Positions 34,906-45,401 of a stretch of 64,000 bases of DNA are shown one piece after another. A model generated the notes under the pieces. It saw nothing but the letters and a program-made list of their open reading frames with translations, did no database searches and was not told where the DNA came from. A program made the position numbers and the translations under genes. Numbering within the stretch: the stretch's first letter is position 1; each line of letters begins with the position of its first letter. Source of the DNA: Adiantum capillus-veneris (taxonomy: Eukaryota > Streptophyta > Polypodiopsida > Polypodiales > Pteridaceae); contig CM043943.1 of the NCBI GenBank assembly GCA_014529385.2, forward strand, positions 156,734,747 to 156,798,746, given 5' to 3'.

Positions 34906-35261
34906 AAATGATTTTAAGATTGATTTGTATTCAGATACTTCTTGAACCTTGTTTGACAATACTATCTGTAAAATTGTTTGAAATAGAAACGATCTCTTTG
35001 GAGCTTGTATAAGTGCCGATTTTTGAGACTCCTTGATTCTAGTTTTGATGCTGGTTTCAATGATGTATGAATATCTTTGGTTGAAGCTTTCCTGAGAGGA
35101 TTGTTCATGTTAGTTGTAGAACCTTAAGTTAGAAACCTTTGAACAACACATACCGGTGGTCTGGGAAGCGTTTATTTGTACTTGGAGCATCCAAGCAACA
35201 CACGTTGCGGTCTCGGGAGCATTTGGTTGTATCAGTCCTCTATATTTGTTGGGTCCTTGAC
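34906..35261 (+). other. Family H non-coding tail
   Basis: No coding. Matches, inverted, the tail at 10170-10450 (for example GTTTTGATGCTGGTTT and CGGAG/GGGAGCGTTT blocks). Confidence 0.55.
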
Positions 35262-35600
35262 CAAGGTTCTAAAATTCCAAACCTTCTTGATCTTTTAGGC
35301 CTCTCGGCCATCTTTAATAAGTTGGTAAAGTCTTTTGTGTCTTCTTCATCTTCTAGGGTTTAGGCCCCTCGGTCAAGGTCTATTCCATTGGTCGGAACTT
35401 GATGGTGCCACGTTACTAACTTGTCACATATGACACAGTATCATCAAGTTCCAACCAATGGAATAGATCCCGGCCAAGGGGCCTAAACCCTAGAAGATAA
35501 AGAAGATTTACCAACTTATTAAAGATGGCCGAGAGGCCTAAAAGATCAAGAGGGGTTAGGATTAAAAATCCTAACCCAACTAACTTATAGAACCTTGGCC
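35262..35600. repeat. ~160-bp inverted repeat of H LTR ends
   Basis: 35262-35419 and 35430-35600 are inverted copies: AAGGTTCTA...GGCCTCTCGGCCATCTTTAA...GGAACTTGATG and its reverse complement. The centre at about 35420 (CTTGTCACATATGACAC) is two LTR outer ends facing each other. The arms are imperfect but long. Confidence 0.88.
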
Positions 35601-35610
35601 GAGGGGCCCA

Positions 35611-36077
35611 AACAAAACAAGAGATTCCATGCGAGACACGGAGTGGCAGAGTTCCATCCCTAGATTGCATTGGTCCCAAAGGCTGACGTCCCTTTCAATG
35701 TTTCTTTATTATTAATACACAAATGTACAATCAACGGGCTCTTCTCTAATTCTCGGCGTGGTAGAATGCCCAGAGAGAGACCCCTAGTTACATTATCAAA
35801 GGCCCTTGGCCCAAACTCAAAAGCTTTACATAAAAAGCACTCAAGTCTAAAAGAATTTTCTTTAGTTATGGTTTAGGCCCCTTGGCCAGCTCTTGTAAGT
35901 TGTTGGGAGTTAGGATTATTAATTCTAACCCATTGATAATTAGGACCACTCGACAAGACTCAATAAGTTGGGATTTCTTTTGTTCCTTCTTCTTTATTAG
36001 GCTTCAAGCTCCTTGGTTGGGATCTATTCCATTGGTCCAAAATATGTGGTGCCACGTCACTAACTTGTCACATACCC
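35611..36077 (-). mobile_element. Family H LTR, copy 2
   Basis: Block order matches 9375-9927 and the reverse of 40386-40860; outer end GTCACTAACTTGTCACA at 36077. The inner roughly 90 bp of the LTR is missing. Confidence 0.75.
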
Positions 36078-36525
36078 CTCTCTTTAAGAAAGTAATCGTT
36101 CTCGATTACACTTGCAAAACAACTAAAGGGCAAAAACGTTCTTCAATACACTAACTTTATGTACCATGTACTAGACTCCACAAGACGGTAGAGTCACAAA
36201 ACATACAGTCCACAAATCACACACTTAGTTCACACTGACCCCTGTGTTTTGATCATTCAATCTAGCCATCTCATCCCGTCCAAAACTCTTCATGCACCTA
36301 GATCCCTCTGCAACCACCTCATCCTTCCGTAACTTTTGATGCTCACAACAATATCCAATCATCTCATCCAGATAGAAATCTTGATGCACTAGAATCTCAT
36401 TCCATCATTCATCATTCATCATCATCATATATTCATTCAAGTTCAATAAAACAAAATAAAATTCATGATTCTTATCGTCAATCGAAAAATTATTCATTCA
36501 TTCCTAAGCTATCGTCACTACACAC
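36078..36525. other. Unassigned AT-rich spacer
   Basis: No gene. ATCATTC-type short repeats near 36405-36450. Confidence 0.4.
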
Positions 36526-36612
36526 AGGATCTAGACACAGCTTTTGCCAAGGTAAGGGAGGCTTTGGAGAAGCCTCGAGCACGACATAAGAAGGTAGCGG
36601 ACAAGCATCGAT
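36526..36612 (+). pseudogene. Gypsy integrase C-terminal fragment
   Basis: Translates as DTAFAKVREALEKPRARHKK followed by VADKHR, the helical region after the integrase core in gypsy elements (usual wording AREAxxKAxxRQKxYAD-x-R). It is only 29 codons, fused to duplicated gag DNA. Confidence 0.6.
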
Positions 36613-36620
36613 GTGACTTG

Positions 36621-36891
36621 CAATTATTTTGCGACAACTAAGAAGATAGGAAATAGCAAAGTTTTGACGGCAGCCATGTATATCCGAACCAGCCAAAGAT
36701 CGTGGGAGTTCCTCCAATGGCGCAAGCCACGATGCGGATTCCAACCATCCAGTCACAGAGAAGTTGACTTTCAGTAAGTATGATGGTAAGATGGATGCTA
36801 CGGTTATTCATTCTTGGTTGCATCAATTTAATGCTTATTTTGTGACAACTAAGAAGACAGGAAATAGCAAAGTTTTGACGGCAGCCATGTA
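36621..36891 (+). repeat. ~60-bp gag duplication
   Basis: The block GACAACTAAGAAGAxAGGAA through GGCAGCCATGTA occurs at 36632-36680 and again at 36843-36891, 211 bp apart. The first copy is out of context. Confidence 0.85.
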
Positions 36892-38264
36892 CCTTGCCAT
36901 TGATGCCATTAATTGGTACCACGCATGGCAAGAGGCACAGTTAGCCGCGCACCTAGAGGAAGCCGACGAATTCACGCTCCTTTCTTTCAATTGGGCTGAT
37001 TTCCAAGACAAGCTCAAGGCGCGGTTTATGCCACCTCAGTACCTCGCACGATTGAAGGAAGATTGACGCGCTCTCAAGCAAAATGGTATGCCGGTTATGT
37101 CCTTTTCTAATCGTGTTTTGCAGCTAGGTATCCAATTACGCAAGTCGGATGATGAACACAAAGAGGCATTCCTTTATGGATTGGACGAGTATATCAAGTA
37201 CGATGTCGAGGTGCTCGATCCAATCGATCTCAACAAGGCGGTAGCGATTGCTCTCGCACAAGAGATGAAGCACAACAAGGAAAGCCTAAGGAGAATAAGA
37301 CTTCCACAAGTACCTCGTAGACTTCTTAGAACTCTCAGAACGGTAAGAATGGTAAGACTGGTAACTCTTCTAAACAATCTTCCAACAATCTCTCAGAAAA
37401 GAATTCTTCCAATGAATCTAAGGGTAAGGCTAACACAATTGCTAAACCTAAGCTTACTCCATATGAAAAGGTAGCACAAGGAATTTTAGGAGGATACATC
37501 ACGTCGGAAGAACAAAGCACTTATTCTAAGGAAGGTCGTTGTTTTCATTGTCACATTAAGGGTGACATAAAAAGAACATGTCTTAAGCTTGAATCGAATG
37601 TATCTAAAGAATCCACAGAACCCACTTTCTTTGTCAATGCAATCAATGATAACACGAGTGTGCCCCAAGTTTCTCTTGACCCTCCCATTGATGATTCTCT
37701 CATTAAATGTTATGGTCAGGTGTCGGGGCAACGTTTTGTCATATTGTTTGACTCAGGTAGTATGCATGATGTGATCAGTCCCTGTCTTGTTGAGAGAGCC
37801 CGCCTAGAAGTTAGTCAAGATCTCCTCTCGAGGTCTCTGGCTTTGTTCTCGATATTGACGCTCTCATTACGCAGGAGTGTCTTGGTGTGTTGTTTGCAAT
37901 TCAACAAGCTGCCTTCACTAGAAGATTTGTTGTCTCTCCTCTCTCAGTATGTGATATGATTTTGGGCATTCGGTGGTTTCGTGATTGTAACCCTCTCATT
38001 GATTGGGAGGCTAACACTTTCACTCTCAATGCCAAAAGTGATTCTCCCATTGTCATTCATGGAGAGGACATTGTTCAATCTCCATCTCTCATTGCTAATA
38101 TGCAGGACAAGATTGAACGGATTTATGAGGACACTCTCTCAGTCTCTTCTTCTCCCACCCGTCATACTTACTGAAAGTCAACTTCTTTGTGATTGGATGG
38201 TTGGAATCCGCATCGTGGCTTGCGCCACTGGAGGAACTCCCACGATCTTTCGCTGGTTCGGATT
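36682..38264. repeat. Inverted repeat pair of ~100 bp around an inverted gag-protease segment
   Basis: 36682-36780 (plus) and 38162-38264 (minus) encode the same gag stretch (KDRGSSS-GASHDADSNHP). Each copy leads outward or inward into different parts of family D, so two family D pieces meet head to head here. Confidence 0.85.
36689..38174 (+). pseudogene. Family D capsid, zinc knuckle and protease
   Basis: Capsid from 36764: TFSKYDGKMDATVIHSWLHQ, AIDAINWYHAWQ and FNWADFQDKLKARFMPPQY. A stop follows at 37064, then MSFSNRVLQLGIQLRKSDD and a helix ending ALAQEMKHNKE. The zinc knuckle near 37530 reads CFHCHIKGDIKRTC, with D where the metal-binding H should be. The protease reads RFVILFDSGSMHDVISPCLV near 37735, with an intact D-S-G. 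Its end, CDMILGIRWFRDCNPLIDW, lies near 37960, followed by the DTLSVSSSP linker. Several frameshifts occur (near 37060, 37330 and 37850). No RT follows; the strand switches at 38160. Confidence 0.82.
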
Positions 38265-38935
38265 TCGAGGCAAGTACTTGTCGAATCAACTCTTGAGTGC
38301 GTAGTTCTCTTTGAGCCTCACGCTCGATCTCCAAGGCCACTCTTTGAACTTCACGCTCGGTCTTTCTTTCTGTTTTCTTTCGTTTCGTTCATCGCGCTCG
38401 CGTTCTAAAGCAAGGTGATTTGCTTCTTGTTGTGCGGCAATTCTTTCGTTTCTTTCGTCGCGCTCGCGGTCCTTAGCTTCCTATTGTTCTGCTTCTCTTG
38501 CTAGTTGTGCCAAAGCAACTCGATTCGTTTCTTGTTGTGCCATCATGTCCAACATCGACTTGACCATCTCCTCCATAGAAGTTGGTACAACTCGTGGCGT
38601 AGATGGCGAAGGGGGAGGGTCGGAAAAATCTCTTGGTGGGGAGAACTCTTTGTCGCCTCTCTCATGCTCACCACCTGTATATAAAGTATCCATTCCACTT
38701 CAGGTGATGACCATGCACTAGGGTTTTGGGTTCTTGGGTTCTTGAGGGTCTTGAGGTTCTTGAGGTTCTTGAGGGTCTTGAGGTTCTTGAGGTTTTCTTT
38801 CGCTTGCAAACCGCGTTTGAGAAGGATCTTCTCTTCACCCGAGTTCTACTCCTTTCCGTGGGCACACCCCTTGGCGGCCTTGCGCTCACACCAAGGTTGC
38901 TTTTTCCCACATCACGTCGATTGGTCGGCCGCTAA
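38162..38935 (-). pseudogene. Family D gag N-terminus (copy D4)
   Basis: The minus strand from the leader (38935) reads HERGDKEFSPPRDFSDPPPS, then a long Arg/Glu-rich helix (REAQRELRTQELIRQVLAS) and KDRGSSSSGASHDAD. This matches the gag start of copy D3. An in-frame stop lies near 38480. It should continue as capsid, but the capsid lies on the other strand from 36764. Confidence 0.78.
38720..38805. repeat. GGTTCTTGAG minisatellite
   Basis: Eight or so units of GGTTCTTGA(G/GGGTCTTGA); reverse-strand equivalent of 32205-32320. Confidence 0.9.
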
Positions 38936-39137
38936 GTGCACGGTCCACTCTCAATGAGTGAAAAGAGACAAGGGGAGGCTGGACAAGCCCTTCTTTCCTT
39001 GGATTCCTGTCACTCTTCAAAAACACAATTAGGAATCGACACGCCCCAGCGAACTTGGGTTCGTGCGATCGCAACAAGCAAAAAATTTCTTATGATTCTT
39101 GTGGCTCTTTCCTTGAGTGATATAAAACAGTGCCAAA

Positions 39138-39149
39138 GCTCTGATATCA
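39138..39149 (-). other. Family D primer-binding site (copy D4)
   Basis: The minus strand reads TGATATCAGAGC, one mismatch from the tRNA-Met type, one base from the LTR end at 39151. Confidence 0.8.
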
Positions 39150-39150
39150 A

Positions 39151-40367
39151 TGTTAGGTGCAGCGGAATGAATGTTTGCGCTTTGCTCAAGATGAGTGCTC
39201 CGAACTGTGCTCAAGGTTCCTTTTGTTCTTATGGAAGGTAGAGCCTTCCGTTCTTAATGAGAGAATGCTATGATCACAAACAAAGTGAATGGACACTTTT
39301 CGTGCAAGTGTATGAGACTGAGAGATAGAGAGAGAAGAGAGATACAACACTAGAGACGTAAAACCCTCCTCCGAAGGCCCCACTCTCGTCGGCGAGAGTG
39401 GTCTACTTATGATTGCACAAACTGAATGCATGTGACTGATGCAAGTCTAGGCTATATCGGCGATGAAGACGGTGACGACGAGACCGACACTAGGGCTGAA
39501 ATCTGCAATCTTTTATCTGTTGTCCAAAAACGCTATGGGCTGAAATCTGCTACAATCCAAAAAACGCTGATTTGGGGGGCTGTTTCTGTGGGTCTTTGTC
39601 GCTGAAAATCTGCAGGTTTAGGGCTGAAAACTGAGGTTTCTTTAGGCTGAAAACTGATGGTCTTTCCGAGCTGAATCTGCTACTTCTTTAGGGCTAAATC
39701 TGCTACCTTTCTAGGGCTGAACTTGATGGTCTTCTGATGCTGAAAATCGTTGCATTGCTGCATATGCTGGGATCCAAAAACGCTAGGGAAAGCTTGTCCA
39801 AAAACGCTAGGGCTGTTGAACTTCCAAAACGCTAGGTGTTGTGATCCGCTTGCGGGAGGATCTGATGCCAAAAACGCTAATTGAGGGAAAGTCTATGGCG
39901 ATGGTTCTTGTTGGAAACGCCAGTGATGGGGGATCTTTGCTTGGAGGGAACCACCAAGGCTTGGTCTTGCTGAGAAGTTGTCTGTTGAGCTTGGCTCCTG
40001 TTGCCTCTTCTGCCAAATAGTGCTAGCTGTAGTTTGCTTATATACAAACTTAGCAAAATTGCCCTACCTACTTTCCAACGAAAGTCACTTAAAAATAATA
40101 AGTGAAAAATGTCAAAAATAGGTAAAATAGGCTAAATGCACTGGAAAATTCCCCTAATGGAATCTGATAGATTCTGATGGGAATACTGATGATCATGTTG
40201 TGTGCAACCAGAGGATATGCATCTACACTAAGTGATTGGGCATGCACGGTCTACGAATAGAATCACAACAGTGCCAGATACCTTCTAATCTAGACTGACT
40301 GGACTGATTGAACCCTGATCGATGTAGCTTGTCCACGGACACATAGGGCTGGATGTGTCAAGTGACA
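39151..40367 (-). mobile_element. Family D LTR, copy D4 (5' LTR)
   Basis: 1217 bp, the most complete D LTR: inner end TGTTAGGTGCAGCGGAATG (39151), outer end TGTGTCAAGTGACA (40367). On the minus strand it reads TGTCACTTGACACATCC to CCGCTGCACCTAACA. TTTGCTTATATACAAACTTA near 40033 could hold the TATA element. Confidence 0.88.
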
Positions 40368-40385
40368 ATATGGGCCATGAGATAT

Positions 40386-40860
40386 TGTGACAAGTCAATA
40401 ACGTGGCACCATCAAGTTCCGACCAATAAAATAGATCCCGATCGAGGGATTTTAAAGCTAGTAAAGAAGAAGGAACAGAAGAAATCGCAACTTATGATGA
40501 AGTCCTGCCGAGTGGCCCAAATTAATAATGAATCCTAATCCCCAACAACTTACAAGAGCCAGCCGAGGGGCCTGAACCATAAATAACTAGGGGTCTCTCT
40601 TTGGGCATTCTACTGCGTGGAGAAGTAAAAAAGGGCCCCTTTACTTGTACCTTTGTGAATTAATAATAAAGAAATACCGAAAGGGATACTAGTCTTTGGG
40701 GCCAATGCCATCTAGGGGTGGAACTCCGCAACTTCGTGTCTCGTGTGGATTCTCTCTTTTTGTCTTTTACAGTTGTTTTGAAGTACTTAAAGTGTTGCCA
40801 AGTGTGTAGACTGCAGTTATTTCTGTGTTTCTGTCCGGTCCGTCGCCGGAAGTGATTACA
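40386..40860 (+). mobile_element. Family H LTR, copy 3 (5' LTR)
   Basis: 475 bp, TGTGACAAGTCAATAACG to GGAAGTGATTACA. It is followed by a primer-binding site, TGGTATCAGACC (40862-40873), that differs from the tRNA-Met type in its last bases. Confidence 0.85.
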
Positions 40861-40975
40861 GTGGTATCAGACCACAACTTGCTTCCTTGCCCTCTACAAA
40901 TCAAAGCACGATTCTAATAACATAAGACGAAGAACATAGAGATTCTTTTTTCAAGAGAGAAACCGGTACCTACAA

Positions 40976-41056
40976 ATGGAACCTATGGAGTTGGATGAGA
41001 AAGAAACCACAAGAGAACGATTAAGAGAGGATACAGGAGTTCGTTTTTTGCTTTAA
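40976..41056 (+). pseudogene. Family H gag start
   Basis: MEPMELDEKETTRERLRED after the leader, then a stop within 30 codons. The rest of gag is gone; from 41390 the DNA is gypsy pol on the opposite strand. Confidence 0.45.
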
Positions 41057-41389
41057 AAAGCTATGAAAACATAGTTTTTGATGTTTTTTAGTGTTGGAGA
41101 GGTGTCTAAAAATCTTTTCAATGGGTTAGAATTTGGATATGCGATAGAATTTATTGCATATCCTCTTGAGGAGCTCTACGCAAATGGATTTTGATTCTGA
41201 CAACTCTGGAAAATTAGAACTTTCAGCAGCAAATTAGAGTTAGCAGCAAATTAGGGTTTTTGCATAGAATTTCAGCATGTGTAAAATTAGTATTTTTGGA
41301 AGCTCTTGTTATTTGTGTACAGAAAAAGATATTAAGAGCGAGGAGCATGTATCTGAAAGCATTTGCAAAAATCTTGTCCTTGATGCTCA

Positions 41390-42920
41390 CAATTGATGGA
41401 ACCTTTTTGACACCCTAGACAATCTCAAAAGGCGCCTTTCCTGTAGATGAATGAACCGTGTTGTTGTAAGCCAACTCTATCAGACGAACGTGGTTCTTTT
41501 ACTTAGTCTTATGATTAGAGATATATGACTTCAACAAGTCCAAAACCACCGAGTTTGCTATCTCCAATTGTCCATCGGCCTGTGGATGAAACGAGGACGA
41601 AAATTTAAGCCAAGTGGCTATATTCTCCTACATTGCTCTCCAAAACAAGCTCATAAATCAAGGATTCCTATCTGACACTATAGATTTAATCGTGCCATGT
41701 AACGAAAAAATTTGTGGGAAACAAGTGATCGGCTTGCTTTGTCTTCTTTATTGAAAGGAAGTGAGCCTACTTGCTAAACATGTCGTTGACAATTGTCTAA
41801 CTGCCATCATGCCCACTTTAAGTCTTAGGAAGATCGAAGACAAAATCCAATGCTATACTTTCCCAAGGTCGATGTGGAATAGGTGAAGGCTATAGTAGTC
41901 CTAGTGCTTTATGTATGTCAAACTTGACCTTTTGCCACACCAAACAAGTGCATACAAACTCATCCACATTCTTTCTAAGCTTAGGGAAGTAGAAATACTT
42001 TTCGACCCCTTTCAAGGTACTCTCAATACCTCTATGCCGAGCAAAAGGTGGATCATGGCACTTTGTCAACGCCTTGTTTCTCAATTCCTGTGTGACACAA
42101 CATGGTCTTTCGCAGCAAATAACCTTCCTTTACAACATAACTTGGAATTGTCTCCCCACTCTTAACCAATTAAAGATGTCTGCAAAATTTGAATCTATAG
42201 CGTACTGATCAATCATATCTTCAAAATTTTGATGACATATCAATGAGATGGCCGATAACTGTAGCTTTCAAAACAACGCATCAGCCACCATATTTCTCTT
42301 CTGTCGCATGAACAATTTGAAAATGGTACTGCCACAAAGTGTTCACCCATTTCATTTGCTTATCCGAAAGTTGCTTCTGGGACAATACATATTTCAAACT
42401 TTGATGATCAGTAAACATTATAGAGTCTGCTCGAAGGAAAAAAGTGTCTCCATCGAGTCAAAGCATGTATCAATGCTAACAGCTCTTTCTCATAAATCTG
42501 TGCAACCCTCTCTAGTCTAGAGAACATTTGGCTCTCATACGCAATGACATGGCCCTCCTACATTAAGACTGCTACAACAAGCATCACAATAAACTTCAAA
42601 GTCATTCTGCTCTCATACACAATGACATGGTCTCCTACATTAAGACTGCTCCCAGACTGCTACTACAAGCATCACAATAAACTTCAAACTATTTCTGCAA
42701 ATCTGGTAAAATAAAAAAAAGGGTTGAATGCAATTTTTCAAGGTCCCAAGCAAATAGAATCCCTTTCAGAGTCCGGTCCGGAAAAGCAATGAAGAAGCAA
42801 TCTCAGCAAATTTCCTTATGAACCGCCTGCAGTAAGAGCATAGACCCAAAAAGCTGCGAACTTTGTGAACATTCTTTTGATATGGCCAGTCACGTATGGT
42901 GTCTGTCTATCCTAGCCGGG
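41390..42920 (-). pseudogene. Ty3/gypsy pol relic (RT end, RNase H, integrase)
   Basis: The minus strand reads WPYQKNVHKVRSFLGLCSYC, then RRFIRKFAEIASSL (end of RT), near 42890-42800. RNase H follows near 42560-42330 (IAYESQMFSRLERVAQIYEK, then FTDHQSLKYVLSQKQLSDKQ). The integrase zinc-binding region at 42084-41890 reads HDPPFARHRGIESTLKGVEK, then YFYFPKLRKNVDEFVCTCLV. The start of the integrase core is near 41850 (ESIALDFVFDLPKT). Stops and frame changes are frequent. It faces the family H 5' LTR and gag start, so the two halves are inverted relative to each other or come from two insertions. Confidence 0.85.
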
Positions 42921-42994
42921 TCCATGACATATACGTACTTCATATGTAACATGTTTCAATTATTTACTGATAGCTACCGTGTTTGTAATTTAGA

Positions 42995-43304
42995 TGAATT
43001 CAGTCACTGATACCCATCCATGTGTGGGTGTTACCAAAAAAAAGTATGTGTGTGTGTGATACCAATCTTGCTGAGGCACTTGATGAATTCAATCACCGAT
43101 ACCCATCCATGTGTGTGTTATACCAAAAAAAAGTGTGTGTGTGATACCAATCTTGCTGAGGCACTTGATGAATTCAATCACCGATACCCATCCATGTGTG
43201 TGTTATACCAAAAAAAAGTATGTGTGTGTGTGATACCAATCTTGCTGAGGCACTTGATGAATTCAATCACTGATACCCATCCATGTGTGTGTGTTACAAA
43301 AAAA

Positions 43305-43351
<47 letters not shown>

Positions 43352-43375
43352 ACCAACCTTGCTGAGGCACCCTGG
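42995..43375 (+). repeat. ~87-bp minisatellite, four units, with (GT)n
   Basis: GATACCCATCCATGTGTG recurs at 43009, 43098, 43183 and 43272. Each unit also holds an A-run, a short GT run and CCAATCTTGCTGAGGCACTT. The last unit has expanded to about 20 GT (43307-43348). The Cys/Val-rich open frame across it is a by-product. Confidence 0.93.
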
Positions 43376-43515
43376 TAGGGATGAGAAAAATATATTTTTT
43401 GATTACTTTTAATGGTAACTGCGATGCAAAAATCTATCAATGTTCATCGCTGAAAACATGAGGATAGTGCTAATATTTCAAACAAAACATAAGGAGGGGT
43501 GTGCCCAGAGCATAC

Positions 43516-43818
43516 CAGGATCGTGCCCAGAGATTCTATAACCTCTCCTGGTAAAACATCGCGATCGATGGTGAGGCAAGATGATGTCGACGATGAGGAG
43601 GAGTTGGGTGTGGATGAAGAAAGCGACGAGGACGCATGGCAATGAGGGCTTCCACCGTAAGTTTTCTGCAAGGGTCCGGGGGCTTGAGCTTGGGCACTGG
43701 CATAATGAGAAGCAACATCCCTTCTAAGGCCGTGAAATCGTGTCGCTGGTACTGAAGCTCGTCTAGTATAGATGCTAGCATGACAATGGCAGGCTGAACT
43801 CACAGTTGCAGCCTCCAT
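43516..43818 (-). CDS. Possible first exon of a plastid-targeted protein
   Basis: The minus-strand ATG at 43818 (MEAATVSSACHCHASIYTRR) opens 101 codons rich in Ser, Ala, Thr and Arg with few acidic residues until about residue 85, like a plastid transit peptide. A pyrimidine (CT)n leader lies directly upstream (43821-43843) and a TATA-like TTATAAAC at 43957-43964. Possible donors are GTATGC at 43515 and GTTATA at 43542. No following exon was recognised; downstream DNA is minisatellite and gypsy pol. It could be a truncated gene, a gene with a very long intron, or chance. Confidence 0.4.
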
Positions 43819-43956
43819 CTGAGAGAGAGAGAGAGAGAGAGAGCACATGGAGAGGAAGGTCGCCTGATCGGCGAGCTGATAATCTACCTGCTGGTCGGAG
43901 GCACCATACTTGGCGGGGGAACCAGATCATGACCAGAAGAGCAATGGCCCGGCCTC

Positions 43957-43964
43957 GTTTATAA
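43957..43964 (-). promoter_or_regulatory. Possible TATA box
   Basis: CACTTATAAACGAGG on the minus strand, about 140 bp upstream of the candidate ATG at 43818. Confidence 0.35.
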
Positions 43965-44084
43965 GTGACACGGGGTGTCACTCACGGGATCGACGGCGTA
44001 GGCGCATTTGCGGCAGGGCGGGGTGCTTTGGGCCGTAGGATCAACGCAGAGGGGGGGGGCAAGAATATTATCCGCCAGACTCGC

Positions 44085-44330
44085 ATTGCTTGCAGCGTGT
44101 CGCGATAGGTGGATTGGTTAGGCTGCGTGAGTCCAATGGGAGAGGTGGTGGGTTCAAGGCGCGGCACGTGCAGGGGGGGGGATACCCGAGGGAAACCTTT
44201 TTGCATGGCGCAGATGGGATCAATGGTGGATCCATTCTCCGTCGTCGATCCCTTGAGTCTCACCCGTGTCACATATCGACGAGGATGGCCCGGCCAGTTT
44301 TGCGCCGGCTGGCTAGAAGAGGTAGGCTGT
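44085..44330 (+). repeat. Possible tRNA-derived SINE, weak
   Basis: A-box-like TGGATTGGTTAGGCT near 44109 and B-box-like GGGTTCAAG near 44150, about 40 bp apart. No clear tail or target duplication. Could be coincidence. Confidence 0.3.
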
Positions 44331-44352
44331 GAACTTTCTCTGCAAGTGACCA

Positions 44353-44450
44353 ACCAGAAAGTGCACGCCACGTCAGCTAGTGAGCCAGCCTGTCGGAACG
44401 CACCAGAAAGTGCACGCCACGTCAGCTAGTGAGCCAGCCTGTCGGAACGC
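44353..44450. repeat. Perfect 49-bp tandem duplication
   Basis: ACCAGAAAGTGCACGCCACG... at 44353 is repeated exactly at 44402. Confidence 0.97.
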
Positions 44451-44562
44451 ACTCCACCTTGTGCTCATTACATCATGGAACAGGAATTGTGCGAATCAAA
44501 TAGGGGGTTGGATTTCCCCCGCTTCATTGCATGCAGCCCCCCCTCCCATACCGATTACGCAA

Positions 44563-44588
44563 GGGGGGGGGGGGGGGGGGGGGGGGGG
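44563..44588. repeat. G homopolymer, 26 bp
   Basis: Uninterrupted G-run immediately 5' of the plastid-derived segment. Confidence 0.95.
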
Positions 44589-44599
44589 ACCTGCATAAT

Positions 44600-44725
44600 G
44601 GGCTATTAGCACAGCAGTAGAGCGTGCCCTTGATAATTGCGTCGTTGCGTCTGGACTGTGAACTTTTTTCACACAGGAATAGTCTGATGTGATCATCGTC
44701 GCTTGACCCAAAGATTTGTATCATC
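44600..44725 (+). pseudogene. Nuclear copy of plastid trnI-GAU 5' exon and intron start
   Basis: 44600-44636 reads like the 37-nt 5' exon of the split plastid tRNA-Ile(GAU): GGGCTATTAGC at the start and CTTGATAA at the end, with GAT as anticodon. It continues as TTGCGTCGTTGCGTCTGGAC, the known start of the trnI group II intron, and further blocks (GACCCAAAGATTTG, ATCATCCACGG) fit the following intron domain with changes. The 3' exon is absent, so no tRNA can be made. Several substitutions (for example AGCACAGCAG for the usual AGCTCAGTGG) indicate an old transfer. Recognised from memory of plastid sequences. Confidence 0.8.
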
Positions 44726-45104
44726 CACGGAGTATTGAACGAAGTATAAGAGGTGGGATATAGCTAAGGCTAGAAAATAAGGTTAAACTTGAAATTCTCT
44801 CGGTTTCTAGGTCAAAATTTGAAGCTTGCCAGTAATGACACTAAAACTTATGTAAATTTCTCGTTTTTCTTCAAGGTGAGCTCAAAATCTAACCGAGATT
44901 TTACTATTTCAATCAGTTAAAATACACAAGACCTCGGTTTTTTTCTAACATTGGATGTAGGGCACTAAAGTGAAGCACATTTCCCGCGAAGCATGGACGC
45001 CATCCAATTTGTCTTTGTTTACTTTTTTTGTCCATGTTTATTTTTTTGGTAAGTATTTACTTTTGCCATGTCCGTGTTCACGGCTTCGCCTTGCCCACAA
45101 GCAA

Positions 45105-45340
45105 CCCCCCGTGGGTGCGTGGTTAGGGCGTCGGCCTACCAACGAGGAGGTCTTGGGTTCGAGTCTCCGACGAGGGGGAGTCGCGGGTCAACGCACTAAC
45201 TTTTTTCTCCTCCGTCCGTTCTCCTCAGGATCCTCGCAGCCCGTCCGGGATCATTGATCTCACCGCCCTGGGGTCTTAATGACCCCGTGTTAGATAGTGT
45301 TGAGGGTTGCCTCCTGCAACACCATTTTCAGAGTGGTCGG

Positions 45341-45401
<61 letters not shown>

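Noticed and set aside
38726-38957. Plus-strand Leu/Val/Phe-rich frames
   Set aside because: Antisense shadows of the family D leader minisatellite.
43020-43412. 130-codon Cys/Val-rich frame
   Set aside because: Created by a minisatellite with GT runs; unit lengths are not multiples of three throughout and no start context or neighbours support a gene.
44600-44636. A functional tRNA-Ile gene
   Set aside because: Only the 5' half with intron start is present; mutated and without 3' exon.
45110-45180. A functional tRNA gene
   Set aside because: A and B boxes are present but no complete cloverleaf or discriminator end; better explained as a SINE head.
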